Shown: positions 16,806 through 25,239, counted from the stretch's first letter. The stretch: DNA of 62,798 nt from JANPIX01 sp031425195 (GCA_031425195.1 JANPIX010000021.1:1-62798), one strand, 5' to 3'. Numbers and translations: made by a program. Notes: a model not told the origin generated them from the letters alone.

Positions 16806-17845
16806 TCCGAAATCTGGCACTTGCCACGGTTCTGCTGTTTGGGGGGCTGACGCCGCTGTCGGCGGAAAGTTTTCGGCTGGCCTTCTGGAACGTGGAGCTG
16901 AACCGGCGTGGCCCCGGTCTTTTGCTGCGCGATATAGCACGGGGTGAAGATGCGCAGGTGGCGTCTGTCGTCGCGGTTCTGGCGGATCTGGATGCCGATG
17001 TGCTTGTGTTGACCGGGGTTGATTATGACTTTGGGTTGGCCGCACTGACCGCTCTTTCCGGTGAGCTGGGCAAGGCCGGGGCCCCCTATCCGGCGCTGTT
17101 CGCCGCTGCGCCGAATGCGGGCGTGGCAACCGGGTTAGATCTGGATGGCGATGGCCGGCAGGGCGGGCCGCGCGATGCCATGGGGTATGGCCGTTTTGCA
17201 GGGGAAGGTGGTGTGGCGGTGTTGTCGCGCCTTCCGGTTGACAGTGCGGCAGTGCGCGACTTTTCAGGGTTTCTGTGGCGGGATCTGCCGGGCAATCTGA
17301 TGCCCATCGACACCCCACCTGATGTGGCCGCCGTCCAGCGTTTGTCGTCGAACGTGCATTGGGATGTGCCCGTCACGCTGGCGGGGGGGCGGACAGTCCA
17401 TCTGTTGATCTGGCACGCCACGCCGCCCGTGTTCGACGGCCCTGAAGATCGCAATGGGCGTCGCAACCATGACGAAGCGGCGTTCTGGCTGGCGCTGATC
17501 AACGGGATGTTGCCATTTGCGCCGCCAGAGGAGCCGTTTGTACTTATCGGGCAACCCAACATGGACCCCGACAGGGGCGACGGGTTGCCCGAAGCGATGC
17601 GCCAGCTTTTCAGCCATCCGATGCTGCAAGACCCAAAGCCTGCGGGGGCGATGGGCACAGCCACTGCGGATTTCACGGCGCGAAACGGGCCGGGCGCGTT
17701 GCGCAGCGATGTCATTCTGCCCTCACGCGATGTGAACGTGATTGCATCCGGTGTGATGTGGCCCGCGCAGGGCGACCCGATGTTGCCCGTGTTGCAGGCG
17801 GCGTCGCGGCACAGGCCGATCTGGATCGACATTGATCTTCCTTGA
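16802..17845 (+). CDS. Exported endonuclease/exonuclease/phosphatase (EEP) family protein
   Basis: A 347-residue protein with a signal peptide (LIRNLALATVLLFGGLTPLSAES). It then has EEP-fold marks: LAFWNVELNRRGPG at the metal-binding start, DADVLVLTGVDYD, a VHLLIWHATPPVFDGPEDRNGRRNHDEAAFW block, and SRHRPIWIDIDLP at the end. The usual GDFN motif appears as GQPN (IGQPNMDPDRGDG), so the metal-site Asp is replaced by Gln there. Start TTG 16802 overlaps the preceding stop by 4 bp. Substrate (phospholipid, nucleic acid or inositol phosphate) is unknown. Confidence 0.8.
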   Translation: MIRNLALATVLLFGGLTPLSAESFRLAFWNVELNRRGPGLLLRDIARGEDAQVASVVAVLADLDADVLVLTGVDYDFGLAALTALSGELGKAGAPYPALFAAAPNAGVATGLDLDGDGRQGGPRDAMGYGRFAGEGGVAVLSRLPVDSAAVRDFSGFLWRDLPGNLMPIDTPPDVAAVQRLSSNVHWDVPVTLAGGRTVHLLIWHATPPVFDGPEDRNGRRNHDEAAFWLALINGMLPFAPPEEPFVLIGQPNMDPDRGDGLPEAMRQLFSHPMLQDPKPAGAMGTATADFTARNGPGALRSDVILPSRDVNVIASGVMWPAQGDPMLPVLQAASRHRPIWIDIDLP

Positions 17846-17905
17846 CCCGCCCCTGACCATTGGCTAGGCCCTGCCCCAATGAATTAACAGCATCGGGGTG
17901 TCATC

Positions 17906-19012
17906 TTGTCCAATCCAAGCCTTCTTATTCTGGCCGGAGACGGCATCGGCCCCGAGGTCATGGCCGAGGTCAAGAAGATCATCGCCTGGTTCGGGACGAA
18001 ACGGGGCGTGGTGTTCGACGTGACCGAAGATCTGGTGGGAGGCTGCGCCTATGATGCACACGGAACGCCCCTGACCGACGCGACGATGGCGAAGGCGCAG
18101 GCGGCTGATGCGGTGCTGCTGGGTGCTGTGGGCGGGCCAAAGTATGACAAGCTTGATTTCAGCGTAAAGCCAGAGCGTGGGCTGTTGCGGCTGCGCAAGG
18201 AAATGGACCTGTTTTCGAACCTTCGCCCCGCGCAGTGTTTTGACGCGCTTGCCGATTTCAGCAGCCTGAAGCGTGATATCGTGGCGGGGCTTGATATTGT
18301 GATCGTGCGCGAACTGACCAGCGGGGTTTATTTCGGCGAACCGCGCGGCATCTTTGTTGAAGGGAACGAGCGGGTTGGCATCAACACGCAGCGTTACACC
18401 GAGTCTGAAATTGCACGTGTCGCCCGATCGGCATTTGAACTGGCGCGCCGCCGGTCGAACAAGGTCTGCTCGATGGAAAAGGCCAACGTCATGGAATCCG
18501 GCATACTGTGGCGCGAAGTCGTTCAGGAAGTGCATGACAAAGAATATCCCGACGTTGCCCTGACGCATATGTACGCAGACAACGGGGCCATGCAGTTGGT
18601 CCGCAACCCCAAGCAGTTCGATGTGATCGTCACCGATAACCTGTTCGGTGATCTGTTGTCAGACGCGGCGGCGATGCTGACGGGAAGCCTTGGGATGCTG
18701 CCATCGGCTAGCCTTGGTGCACCCATGGCGAACGGACGGCCCAAGGCCCTTTACGAACCGGTGCACGGGTCTGCGCCCGATATCACCGGGCAGGGCAAGG
18801 CCAACCCGATTGCCTGCATCCTGTCATTCGCGATGGCGCTGCGGTATTCGTTCGATATGGGCGACGATGCGGCCCGCGTCGAGGCGGCAGTGGAAAAGGT
18901 GCTGGCCGATGGTCTGCGCACCGCCGATCTTCTGGGCCCTGAAGGCGGATCGCCGATCAGCACCAGTGCCATGGGCGATGCTGTTCTGGCAGCACTGGAC
19001 GCGTCGCTTTGA
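17906..19012 (+). CDS. leuB: 3-isopropylmalate dehydrogenase
   Basis: NAD-dependent oxidative decarboxylation of 3-isopropylmalate, the third dedicated step of leucine synthesis; cytoplasmic dimer. The 368-residue product has LAGDGIGPEV, LLGAVGGPKYD, the RELTSGVYFGEPRG substrate loop, KANVMESG, DNLFGDLLSDAAA and the NAD-adenosine region GSAPDITGQGKANP. The start is TTG 17906, the only sensible start before the conserved N-terminus. It lies 60 bp after the EEP gene and about 2.2 kb after leuD. Confidence 0.97.
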   Translation: MSNPSLLILAGDGIGPEVMAEVKKIIAWFGTKRGVVFDVTEDLVGGCAYDAHGTPLTDATMAKAQAADAVLLGAVGGPKYDKLDFSVKPERGLLRLRKEMDLFSNLRPAQCFDALADFSSLKRDIVAGLDIVIVRELTSGVYFGEPRGIFVEGNERVGINTQRYTESEIARVARSAFELARRRSNKVCSMEKANVMESGILWREVVQEVHDKEYPDVALTHMYADNGAMQLVRNPKQFDVIVTDNLFGDLLSDAAAMLTGSLGMLPSASLGAPMANGRPKALYEPVHGSAPDITGQGKANPIACILSFAMALRYSFDMGDDAARVEAAVEKVLADGLRTADLLGPEGGSPISTSAMGDAVLAALDASL

Positions 19013-19068
19013 TCTGATTTGCCGCTGATGCGTGACGTTGGCGGCAAACGTCATTTCGTCGCAGATCA
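19010..19068 (+). other. Nested hairpin structure at the leuB 3' end
   Basis: Outer arms TGATCTG (19010-19016) and CAGATCA (19062-19068) enclose an inner perfect stem TGACGTT/AACGTCA (19033-19039, 19047-19053). The outer stem begins on the leuB stop codon. There is no strong T-run, so a structured 3' end is a better description than a canonical terminator. Confidence 0.5.
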
Positions 19069-19161
19069 GACCCCGGCAGGCCTTGCGCGTGGCCCGGTTC
19101 GCCGTCAAAAGGTGGGCGGGCCACGGAGGGAATTTCCCCTGACCGAGGCCAACGGTCCAAC

Positions 19162-20133
19162 ATGCCAAGCGATAAAACACACCTGAGCGGCGCGCTTTAC
19201 GCGCTCGCAGCCTTTGGTCTTTATGCGACACACGACGTCGTCATCAAATTTCTAGGCGAATCCTATTCCACCTTTCAGATCATCTTCTTTTCCGGTCTTC
19301 TGGGCTTTCCACTGGTCACTATCATGCTGCTGGGCGATCGGCGCGGCGGCAACCTTATTCCGCGCCATCCCTGGTGGTCGGCCTTGCGGTCCCTGACAGC
19401 GGTGATGACGGGGCTGGCCGGGTTTTTTGCGTTTTCGCAGCTTCCGTTGGCGCAGACCTATGCGATCATGTTCGCGATGCCTTTGATCATCACCCTGCTG
19501 TCGATCCCGATGCTGGGCGAAAAGGTGGGTATCCGGCGCGGCCTTGCAGTCTTTGTCGGTCTGATCGGCGTGTTGATCGTTCTGCGGCCCGGCAATGCCC
19601 CGCTGAGCGTGGGGCATCTTGCGGCGCTGAGCGCGGCCTGCACCGGGGCCATGACGTCGATCATCGTGCGCAAGATTGGAAAAGACGAACGTTCGGCGGT
19701 TCTGATATTGTATCCAATGGTGGCCAGCATCATCGCAATGGGGCTTGCCCTGCCGTTTGTCTATCGACCCATGCCCATCGAACACTTAGGACTGATGGGT
19801 GTGATCGCGGGGTTGGGGTTCATTGCCACCTTGCTGTCGATCGCCGCCTATCGAAGTGCGCCTGCGGTGATCGTGGCCCCGATGCAATATTCGCAGATCA
19901 TCTGGGCGATGTTCTACGGCTATCTCTTTTTCGGCGAAACCATCGACCTTTTCACCTTTGTGGGCACGGGCGTCATCATCGCGTCGGGTATCTATATCGT
20001 TCTGCGCGAAGGTCAGCCGCGCGTTTCGGAAAACCGCCCCGTGCTGGAAACCCGGTCACGGCCCGAAACCGGGGCCATGCCAAGGCTGAGCCTGATGCTT
20101 CGGCGGTTCGAAGTCCGCTCGAAAAGCGATTGA
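19162..20133 (+). CDS. EamA/DMT-superfamily transporter
   Basis: A 323-residue inner-membrane protein with ten hydrophobic segments and two EamA repeats (about 10-145 and 155-285). Typical stretches are LPLAQTYAIMFAMPLIITLLSIPMLGEKVG in the first half and APMQYSQIIWAMFYGYLFFGE in the second. A hydrophilic 40-residue tail ends the protein. DMT carriers export or import small metabolites; the substrate cannot be told. A second EamA gene lies at 21799-22761. Start ATG 19162. Confidence 0.88.
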   Translation: MPSDKTHLSGALYALAAFGLYATHDVVIKFLGESYSTFQIIFFSGLLGFPLVTIMLLGDRRGGNLIPRHPWWSALRSLTAVMTGLAGFFAFSQLPLAQTYAIMFAMPLIITLLSIPMLGEKVGIRRGLAVFVGLIGVLIVLRPGNAPLSVGHLAALSAACTGAMTSIIVRKIGKDERSAVLILYPMVASIIAMGLALPFVYRPMPIEHLGLMGVIAGLGFIATLLSIAAYRSAPAVIVAPMQYSQIIWAMFYGYLFFGETIDLFTFVGTGVIIASGIYIVLREGQPRVSENRPVLETRSRPETGAMPRLSLMLRRFEVRSKSD

Positions 20134-20179
20134 ACTGCCTTGCAAACGGCCTGCGAACCGTCTAATTCGCCACCACGGT

Positions 20180-20256
20180 CGGAGCGTAGCGCAGCCTGGT
20201 AGCGCACCTGCTTCGGGAGCAGGGGGTCGGAGGTTCGAATCCTCTCGCTCCGACCA
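20180..20256 (+). tRNA. tRNA-Pro (anticodon CGG)
   Basis: A 77-nt cloverleaf: acceptor stem CGGAGCG/CGCTCCG, D-arm with AGCCTGGTA, anticodon stem CCTGC/GCAGG around loop TTCGGGA (anticodon CGG at 20214-20216), T-arm GGAGG-TTCGAAT-CCTCT, discriminator A and encoded CCA at the 3' end. Confidence 0.97.
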
Positions 20257-20274
20257 AAATCCCGAAATTCGTTC

Positions 20275-21189
20275 TTAGTGGCCCGTGGCGCGCAGGATGT
20301 AGGCGGCTGTCATCAGGTCAAAATGGGCCCCGCCGCCGTTTTTTGCCAGCGTGATCTGATCATCGGAACTGCGCCGGAAGGTGCCGCCAGCGATGTCATA
20401 GAAATCGGCGGTGACATCGTTTTCGGTGATCACGCCGCGCGCGATGGGGTCTTTGAGTTCGCCGATGTGGTGGATGGTCGAGGCGCGGGCGTCGACAAAG
20501 ATCGTGGCGCGTTGCAAGGCCAGATCGTCGGCTTCGCGCATGTCAGGGCGGTAAGCGCCGATCAGATCGACGTGCTGGCCGGGGCGAAGCCATTGGCCCT
20601 GCAGGACGGGGTCGCTGCTCATCGTAGCGGTGCAAATGATATCGGCACGTGCGACGGCGGTAGGAAGATCATCGACGGCGGTGACACCGGCAAGGTTGGC
20701 GGCCATGGTCTGCGCGGCGGCGGGTGTCCGGTTCCAGACAAGGAAGGCCGCGTCCGGAAAGTGGCTGCGATAGGCGTCCACCATGGAACGGGCCACAGCA
20801 CCGGCCCCGATCAGCAAAATGGTGCGGCTGTCAGGGCGGGCGAGGTGCTTGGCCGCAAGCAGGCTGTCGCCCGCGGTTTTCCATTTGGTCACAAGGTGAA
20901 AGTCGATCACCGCCGACAGTTCGCCCGTCGTGTCGGAAAACAGTGTCACTGCCCCGTTGACGGCAGGCTTGCCCAGACGCGCATTGCCCGGAAAGATCGT
21001 CGCGCATTTGACAAGCTGACCGAGCCCGTCGATCCAGGCAGCGCGGTTCAACAGAGTGTCAGACCCCCGATACAGCAACGCATCGCGGATTTCAGCGCGG
21101 GGAAGCCGGTGACCCGCCTCTATCGCATTTGTCAGGGCGGCCCAATCCAAAAGGCTGTCCGCCTCTGGTCCGATCATGGTTGCGGTCAT
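20275..21189 (-). CDS. Ornithine cyclodeaminase/mu-crystallin family protein
   Basis: A 304-residue NAD(P)-dependent enzyme. Evidence: KCATIFPGNARLGKPAVNG (substrate-binding half), VTKWKTAGDSLLAAKHLARPDSRTILLIGAGAVARSMVDAY (Rossmann GAGAVA), then VDLIGAYRPDMREAD and VFVD-like FVDARASTIHHIGEL. The family includes ornithine cyclodeaminase, alanine dehydrogenase, ketimine reductase and opine-type enzymes, so the reaction is open. Its ATG overlaps the HAD-gene stop (ATGA), making it the third gene of an EamA-HAD-OCD run. Confidence 0.82.
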   Translation of the reverse strand: MTATMIGPEADSLLDWAALTNAIEAGHRLPRAEIRDALLYRGSDTLLNRAAWIDGLGQLVKCATIFPGNARLGKPAVNGAVTLFSDTTGELSAVIDFHLVTKWKTAGDSLLAAKHLARPDSRTILLIGAGAVARSMVDAYRSHFPDAAFLVWNRTPAAAQTMAANLAGVTAVDDLPTAVARADIICTATMSSDPVLQGQWLRPGQHVDLIGAYRPDMREADDLALQRATIFVDARASTIHHIGELKDPIARGVITENDVTADFYDIAGGTFRRSSDDQITLAKNGGGAHFDLMTAAYILRATGH

Positions 21190-21809
21190 AAACCAGCCTC
21201 CGCTTCCGTCAGAAGCCCGGCCTGCACCAGCCGTGCGGCCCAGCCTTGCCAATCGGTAAAGTGATGCGTCTGCCAACCGCGTGCGGCGGCGGCGGCGATG
21301 TTGTTTGCCTTATCGTCAGTGAACAATAGGGTGGCGGGATCAAGCCCGCAGTCCGCCTCAGCCATGGCAAAGATCGCCGGGTCGGGCTTCATCACACCCA
21401 TCTGGCCGGACACATAGAAGCGGTCAAACCAGGTCAGGAAATCATATTGCGTTTGCGCATAGGCAAAGCTATGGATGCCAAAATTGGTAAGCGTAAACAC
21501 CGGAACCCCGCGTGCCTGCAAGGCCGGGATCAGCGCGATGGATTGTTCGATCCGGGGGCTGGCCATGTCGATCCAGTGATCATGCCACCAGCGCACCTCG
21601 GTTTCCCATTCGGGGTGGGCCTGTGCCAAGTCATAGACCGTTTCGCGGAACAGGGCACCGCCGTCGATCCGATCATTCATGCCAATCAGGTCAACCGCCG
21701 CAAACAGCGCCTTGCGCCGTTCCGCGCCCAACCGGCTGTCATAAAAACGTTCGGGGTTCCATTCGATCAGCACATTGCCAATATCGAAGATGACTGCGTT
21801 AACCTGCAT
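21186..21809 (-). CDS. HAD-superfamily hydrolase (subfamily IA)
   Basis: A 207-residue phosphatase-like enzyme. HAD motifs: FDIGNVLIEWNP (nucleophile Asp9, with Gly rather than Asp two residues on, as in the YihX-like group), TLTNFGIHSF (motif II), KPDPAIF (motif III Lys) and LLFTDDKANN (motif IV Asp pair). A C1 cap lies between motifs I and II. ATG 21809 is chosen, as it puts motif I right at the start; it overlaps the end of the EamA gene by 11 bp. Substrate unknown. Confidence 0.86.
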   Translation of the reverse strand: MQVNAVIFDIGNVLIEWNPERFYDSRLGAERRKALFAAVDLIGMNDRIDGGALFRETVYDLAQAHPEWETEVRWWHDHWIDMASPRIEQSIALIPALQARGVPVFTLTNFGIHSFAYAQTQYDFLTWFDRFYVSGQMGVMKPDPAIFAMAEADCGLDPATLLFTDDKANNIAAAAARGWQTHHFTDWQGWAARLVQAGLLTEAEAGL

Positions 21810-22761
21810 TCCGTCGCCTCGTCTCGCGCCAAAGGGTGTACATACCGGCCCCAACGATGAGCACAATGCCCAGCCAGCCGATAGCGTCGGGCCAGGTGCC
21901 GAATACCGTGACCCCCCAGAAGATGGCAAGCGGCATGGCGGCATATTCAAAGGGTGCGATCAGGGCGGCCTCGTTCGTGCGGTAGGCCTGCGACAGAAGC
22001 ATGCCGCCAACGGCGACCGACAGGCCGGTGGCAAGAAACGCCGGCCAATCTGCAACGGGTGGCCAGATCCAGTCGCGGAACAGAAAGGCGAGCGACGGGT
22101 TGGCCGATCCCGACAGATGCCCGTCGCCCACCATCAGGCCCATCGTGCTGCTGACAAGGACGAACCCGATCTGCACATAGAAGTTGAGCGCGAAGGCGCT
22201 TTCGGTATCCTTCATCCGGCGCGTCATCATGTGGGTGGAGGCATAGCAGAAGGCCGATACAAGGATCAGGATAGCGGCCGGTTGAAACACGCCTGACCCG
22301 GGCCGAAGCATCACGACAACACCCAGCAGCCCGACCGCGACGGCGGCCCAGCGGCGCGGCCCGACCCGTTCGCCCAGCACTAGGGTGGAAAGGACGGTCA
22401 CAAGAAGGGGGCTGACAAACGCAATCGCGACGGCATCGGCCAGCGGTAGTGCGGCAAGGCCAAGGAAATAGGCCACGTTTGACACCATGACAAATGTTAC
22501 GCGCAGCAACTGCCCCCGTGGGCGGCGGGTGATCAGCTGGCGGAAATCCGACCGGCTGACCAACATCAGGACGGCGAGGACCACCAACCCGATGAGCGAG
22601 CGCACGAGGATCACCTGATGCAGGGCATAGCTTTCTGACAATGACTTTATCGCCACATCGTTGACCGACAGAGTGGCGCTGCCACAAAGGGCGAACAGGA
22701 TGCCGATCAGTGGCGTTCTGACCGGGTCTGCTTTGGCTGATGGCGGGGAAAGGGGCGTCAT
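21799..22761 (-). CDS. EamA/DMT-superfamily transporter
   Basis: A 320-residue inner-membrane carrier with ten hydrophobic segments and two EamA repeats. Examples are SNVAYFLGLAALPLADAVAIAFVSPLLVTVLSTLVLGERVG and APFEYAAMPLAIFWGVTVFGTWPD. It ends in a basic ETRRRNAG tail. It is the first gene of a three-gene minus-strand unit with the HAD hydrolase and the OCD-family enzyme, so it may carry a metabolite related to theirs. Confidence 0.88.
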   Translation of the reverse strand: MTPLSPPSAKADPVRTPLIGILFALCGSATLSVNDVAIKSLSESYALHQVILVRSLIGLVVLAVLMLVSRSDFRQLITRRPRGQLLRVTFVMVSNVAYFLGLAALPLADAVAIAFVSPLLVTVLSTLVLGERVGPRRWAAVAVGLLGVVVMLRPGSGVFQPAAILILVSAFCYASTHMMTRRMKDTESAFALNFYVQIGFVLVSSTMGLMVGDGHLSGSANPSLAFLFRDWIWPPVADWPAFLATGLSVAVGGMLLSQAYRTNEAALIAPFEYAAMPLAIFWGVTVFGTWPDAIGWLGIVLIVGAGMYTLWRETRRRNAG

Positions 22762-22836
22762 GGCAGTACAGAATCAACTCTGCCACGCGGCGTCTAGTCC
22801 TGACGCGACACCGTTGTCAGCAACCCGCCGTTGACG

Positions 22837-23292
22837 TCACGTCGCCCGCGCCAATGCACCCAGCACGCGATCCAGCGTTTCAAGAAACCGGGACCGGTCT
22901 GCCTTGCTGAACGGGCGACCACCGCCCTGACGAAAGGGGTCGGCGCTGCGCAGATCCTGCATCAGATCGCGCATCGCCAGAACGTTGCCGATGTTTGCCG
23001 GGGTCAATTCTTCGCCATTCGGCTTTATCACGCGTGCGCCTGCCGCCACGCATTTCGCGGCAAGGGGGATGTCTGTCGTGACGACCACCGACTGCGGGCC
23101 TGCGCGTTCGGCGATCCACTTGTCGGCCTCGTCCGGGCCTGCCTCGACAAAGACGCTTTCCACAAGCGGGTTGGCCGAAGGGCGGATGCCGCCGTTCGAT
23201 ACCAGAACCATCCGCGCGCCGTGCCGGGTGGCGACGCGTTCCGCCTCGGCCTTCACGGGGCAGGCATCTGCGTCGATCAGCACCTCAGGCAT
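22837..23292 (-). CDS. UPF0178 (YaiI/YqxD) family protein
   Basis: A 151-residue cytoplasmic protein of the YaiI/YqxD family, a PIN-like fold of unknown role. Seen: VLIDADACPVKAE at the N-terminus, VVTTDIPLAAKCVAAGARVIKPNGEELTPANI in the middle and GGGRPFSKADRSRFLETLDRVL at the end; these are the family's most conserved parts. ATG 23292 fits exactly and overlaps the end of fghA by 8 bp. The acidic positions suggest a metal site, but no activity is established for the family. Confidence 0.9.
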   Translation of the reverse strand: MPEVLIDADACPVKAEAERVATRHGARMVLVSNGGIRPSANPLVESVFVEAGPDEADKWIAERAGPQSVVVTTDIPLAAKCVAAGARVIKPNGEELTPANIGNVLAMRDLMQDLRSADPFRQGGGRPFSKADRSRFLETLDRVLGALARAT

Positions 23293-24115
23293 ACAAGGCC
23301 GTGGCGTGAAAGGCGATGTGGTCTTCCATGAAGGTGGAGACGAAGAAATAGCTGTGGTCATAGCCTTTCTGCATCCGGAACGCCCCGTCTTGCCTGCGCG
23401 CCAGCATCGCCGCACCAAGCTGTTCCGGCATCAGCCGGTCAAGGAACTGATCCGTGGCCCCCTGATCAATCAGCATTGGCCCGTCAAAGCCGCGCTTGCG
23501 CATCAGGAGGGTGGCATCATGGTTTGCCCACTTTCCTTCATCAGAGCCAAGATAGGCGGTGAACTGTTTGCGGCCCCATTCGCTTGCCGCCGGATGGCAG
23601 ATCGGGGCAAAGGCGGAAACGGACCGGAACCGGCCGGGTATGCCCATCGCAATGGTCAGCGCCCCGTGGCCACCCATCGAATGACCGGTAATGGCCTGAC
23701 GCCCCTGCTCCAATGGGAACTGGCCGAACACCTGCGACGGCAGGTCATCAGTCACATAATCCCACATGCGGTAGTTGGCTGCCCAAGGCGCTTCGGTGGC
23801 ATTGACGTAGAACCCTGCGCCCTGCCCCAGATCAAAGGCATCATCGTTGGCGACCCCCGGCCCGCGTGGCGAGGTGTCTGGAAACACAAGGGCAATCCCC
23901 GCCTTTGCGGCAAACTGCTGTGCGCCGGCCTTTACCATGGCGTTTTCATGCGTGCAGGTCAGGCCCGACAGATACCACAGCACCGGCACCGGGCCGTCTT
24001 CGGCCTCCAGCGGCAAGAACAGGCCAAAGGTCATGTCGCAGCCTGTGACGGCGGACTGATGGCTGTACACGCCCTGCACTCCGCCAAAGGCGCGGTTTTC
24101 CGAAATGGTCTTCAC
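23285..24115 (-). CDS. fghA: S-formylglutathione hydrolase
   Basis: Releases formate and glutathione from S-formylglutathione, the step after GSH-dependent formaldehyde dehydrogenase (adhI at 27368). It is an esterase-D-type alpha/beta hydrolase with a nucleophile elbow GHSMGGHGAL (Ser146), SGLTCTHEN (oxyanion region), DTSPRG and a catalytic His in GYDHSYFF. I prefer GTG 24115, giving V(M)KTISENRAFGG, because AAAGGGA lies 8 bases before it; GTG 24136 is an alternative seven codons upstream. 276 residues, normal for the family. Confidence 0.94.
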   Translation of the reverse strand: MKTISENRAFGGVQGVYSHQSAVTGCDMTFGLFLPLEAEDGPVPVLWYLSGLTCTHENAMVKAGAQQFAAKAGIALVFPDTSPRGPGVANDDAFDLGQGAGFYVNATEAPWAANYRMWDYVTDDLPSQVFGQFPLEQGRQAITGHSMGGHGALTIAMGIPGRFRSVSAFAPICHPAASEWGRKQFTAYLGSDEGKWANHDATLLMRKRGFDGPMLIDQGATDQFLDRLMPEQLGAAMLARRQDGAFRMQKGYDHSYFFVSTFMEDHIAFHATALYA

Positions 24116-24148
24116 CAGTTGGTCCCTTTCCTGCACGTCGGGCGATCG

Positions 24149-25126
24149 TCAGCCACCGCCGATCAACACCCCGGCCGCAAAGACCAAAGCACCCCCGACA
24201 ACCACCTGCAAGGCCGCCCGAAGGAAAGGTGTTTCCATATAGCGGTTCTGAATCCATGCGATTGCCCAAAGTTCGACAAAGACGATGACCATGGCAAGGA
24301 TCGTTGCCGTCCAGAAATCGGGGATCAGATAGGGAAGCGCGTGGCCCATCCCGCCCACAGTCGTCATGACGCCACTGGCAAGTCCGCGCTTCAGGGGGCT
24401 GCCCCGGCCTGACAGCACGCCGTCGTCATGCGCCGCTTCGGTAAAGCCCATGGAAATGCCTGCGCCGACTGCGGCAGCGGATCCGACAAGAAAGGTCGTC
24501 CAGGTGTTTTGCGTGGCAAAGGCCGTGGCGAAGATGGGCGCAAGGGTGCTGACCGATCCGTCCATCAGGCCGGCAAGACCGGGCTGCACCCATGTCAGGA
24601 TGAACTTGCGCCGGTCAACCTGATCTTCGCTGCTGCGCACGTCTTCGGGCAGGTGGAGGTCAGCCAGGTCGTCCGCCTTGCGCTGATGCCCCGCCTCGGC
24701 CGCTGCAAGATCGCCCAGAAGTTTGCGGGTCGCGCTATCCTGCGCCGATGCGGCGGCGCGTTCGTAGAACTGGCGGGCCGATGTTTCCATGCCCTGCACT
24801 TCGGACCTGATCCTGTCGAGCCCCAGGTTCCGGGTCAGCCAGATGGGGTTGCGCTGCGCGCTGCCCGCCACATGTTCCCTGCGAATAAGCGGGATGACCG
24901 GGCCGAAACGCGTGTCGTGCAGATCGATCAGGCGTTGGCGGTGACCGTCTTCTTCAGCCGCCATCGCATTAAACACCGCTGCCGACGCGGGATAATCGGC
25001 GCGCAGATGTTCGGCATAAGACCGATAGATGCGCGCGTCGTCTTCTTCGTTGGAAATGGCGAGCGCCAGCACCTCCTGTTCGGACAGGTCGGAAAAGCGG
25101 CGGCGGTTGGACAGGCCAGGGATCAT
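24149..25126 (-). CDS. mbfA: Membrane-bound ferritin-like/VIT1 iron exporter (MbfA family)
   Basis: A fusion of an N-terminal ferritin-like domain (roughly 1-150, with E/H ligands in NEEDDARIYR, AAEEDGHRQRL, AAAEAGHQRK) and a C-terminal VIT1/CCC1-type membrane domain (about 170-325, LDGSVSTLAP-like MDGSVSTLAPIFA, FTEAAHDDG, then three to four helices). In Agrobacterium and Bradyrhizobium such proteins export iron and are repressed by Irr. An Irr-box-like palindrome lies just upstream (25141-25155). ATG 25126 is chosen over GTG 25135; neither has a strong ribosome site. Confidence 0.9.
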   Translation of the reverse strand: MIPGLSNRRRFSDLSEQEVLALAISNEEDDARIYRSYAEHLRADYPASAAVFNAMAAEEDGHRQRLIDLHDTRFGPVIPLIRREHVAGSAQRNPIWLTRNLGLDRIRSEVQGMETSARQFYERAAASAQDSATRKLLGDLAAAEAGHQRKADDLADLHLPEDVRSSEDQVDRRKFILTWVQPGLAGLMDGSVSTLAPIFATAFATQNTWTTFLVGSAAAVGAGISMGFTEAAHDDGVLSGRGSPLKRGLASGVMTTVGGMGHALPYLIPDFWTATILAMVIVFVELWAIAWIQNRYMETPFLRAALQVVVGGALVFAAGVLIGGG

Positions 25127-25140
25127 GGTGGGCACCGTAG

Positions 25141-25155
25141 TTAGAACAGTTCTAA
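25141..25155. promoter_or_regulatory. Candidate Irr box (iron control element) upstream of mbfA
   Basis: The sequence TTAGAACAGTTCTAA is a perfect palindrome around its central CAG/A and matches the ICE/Irr core TTAGAA-N3-TTCTAA. It starts 15 bp upstream of the mbfA ATG and lies between mbfA and the divergent tetR-type gene, so it could also touch the latter's promoter. Confidence 0.75.
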
Positions 25156-25239
25156 TGTAGCAGCATGCAGCGGCACTGCAAGGCGTTCCGCTTGCGGCGT
25201 GAACGCTGCATCGGATAGCCTTCGGTCACGGAGGCACGC

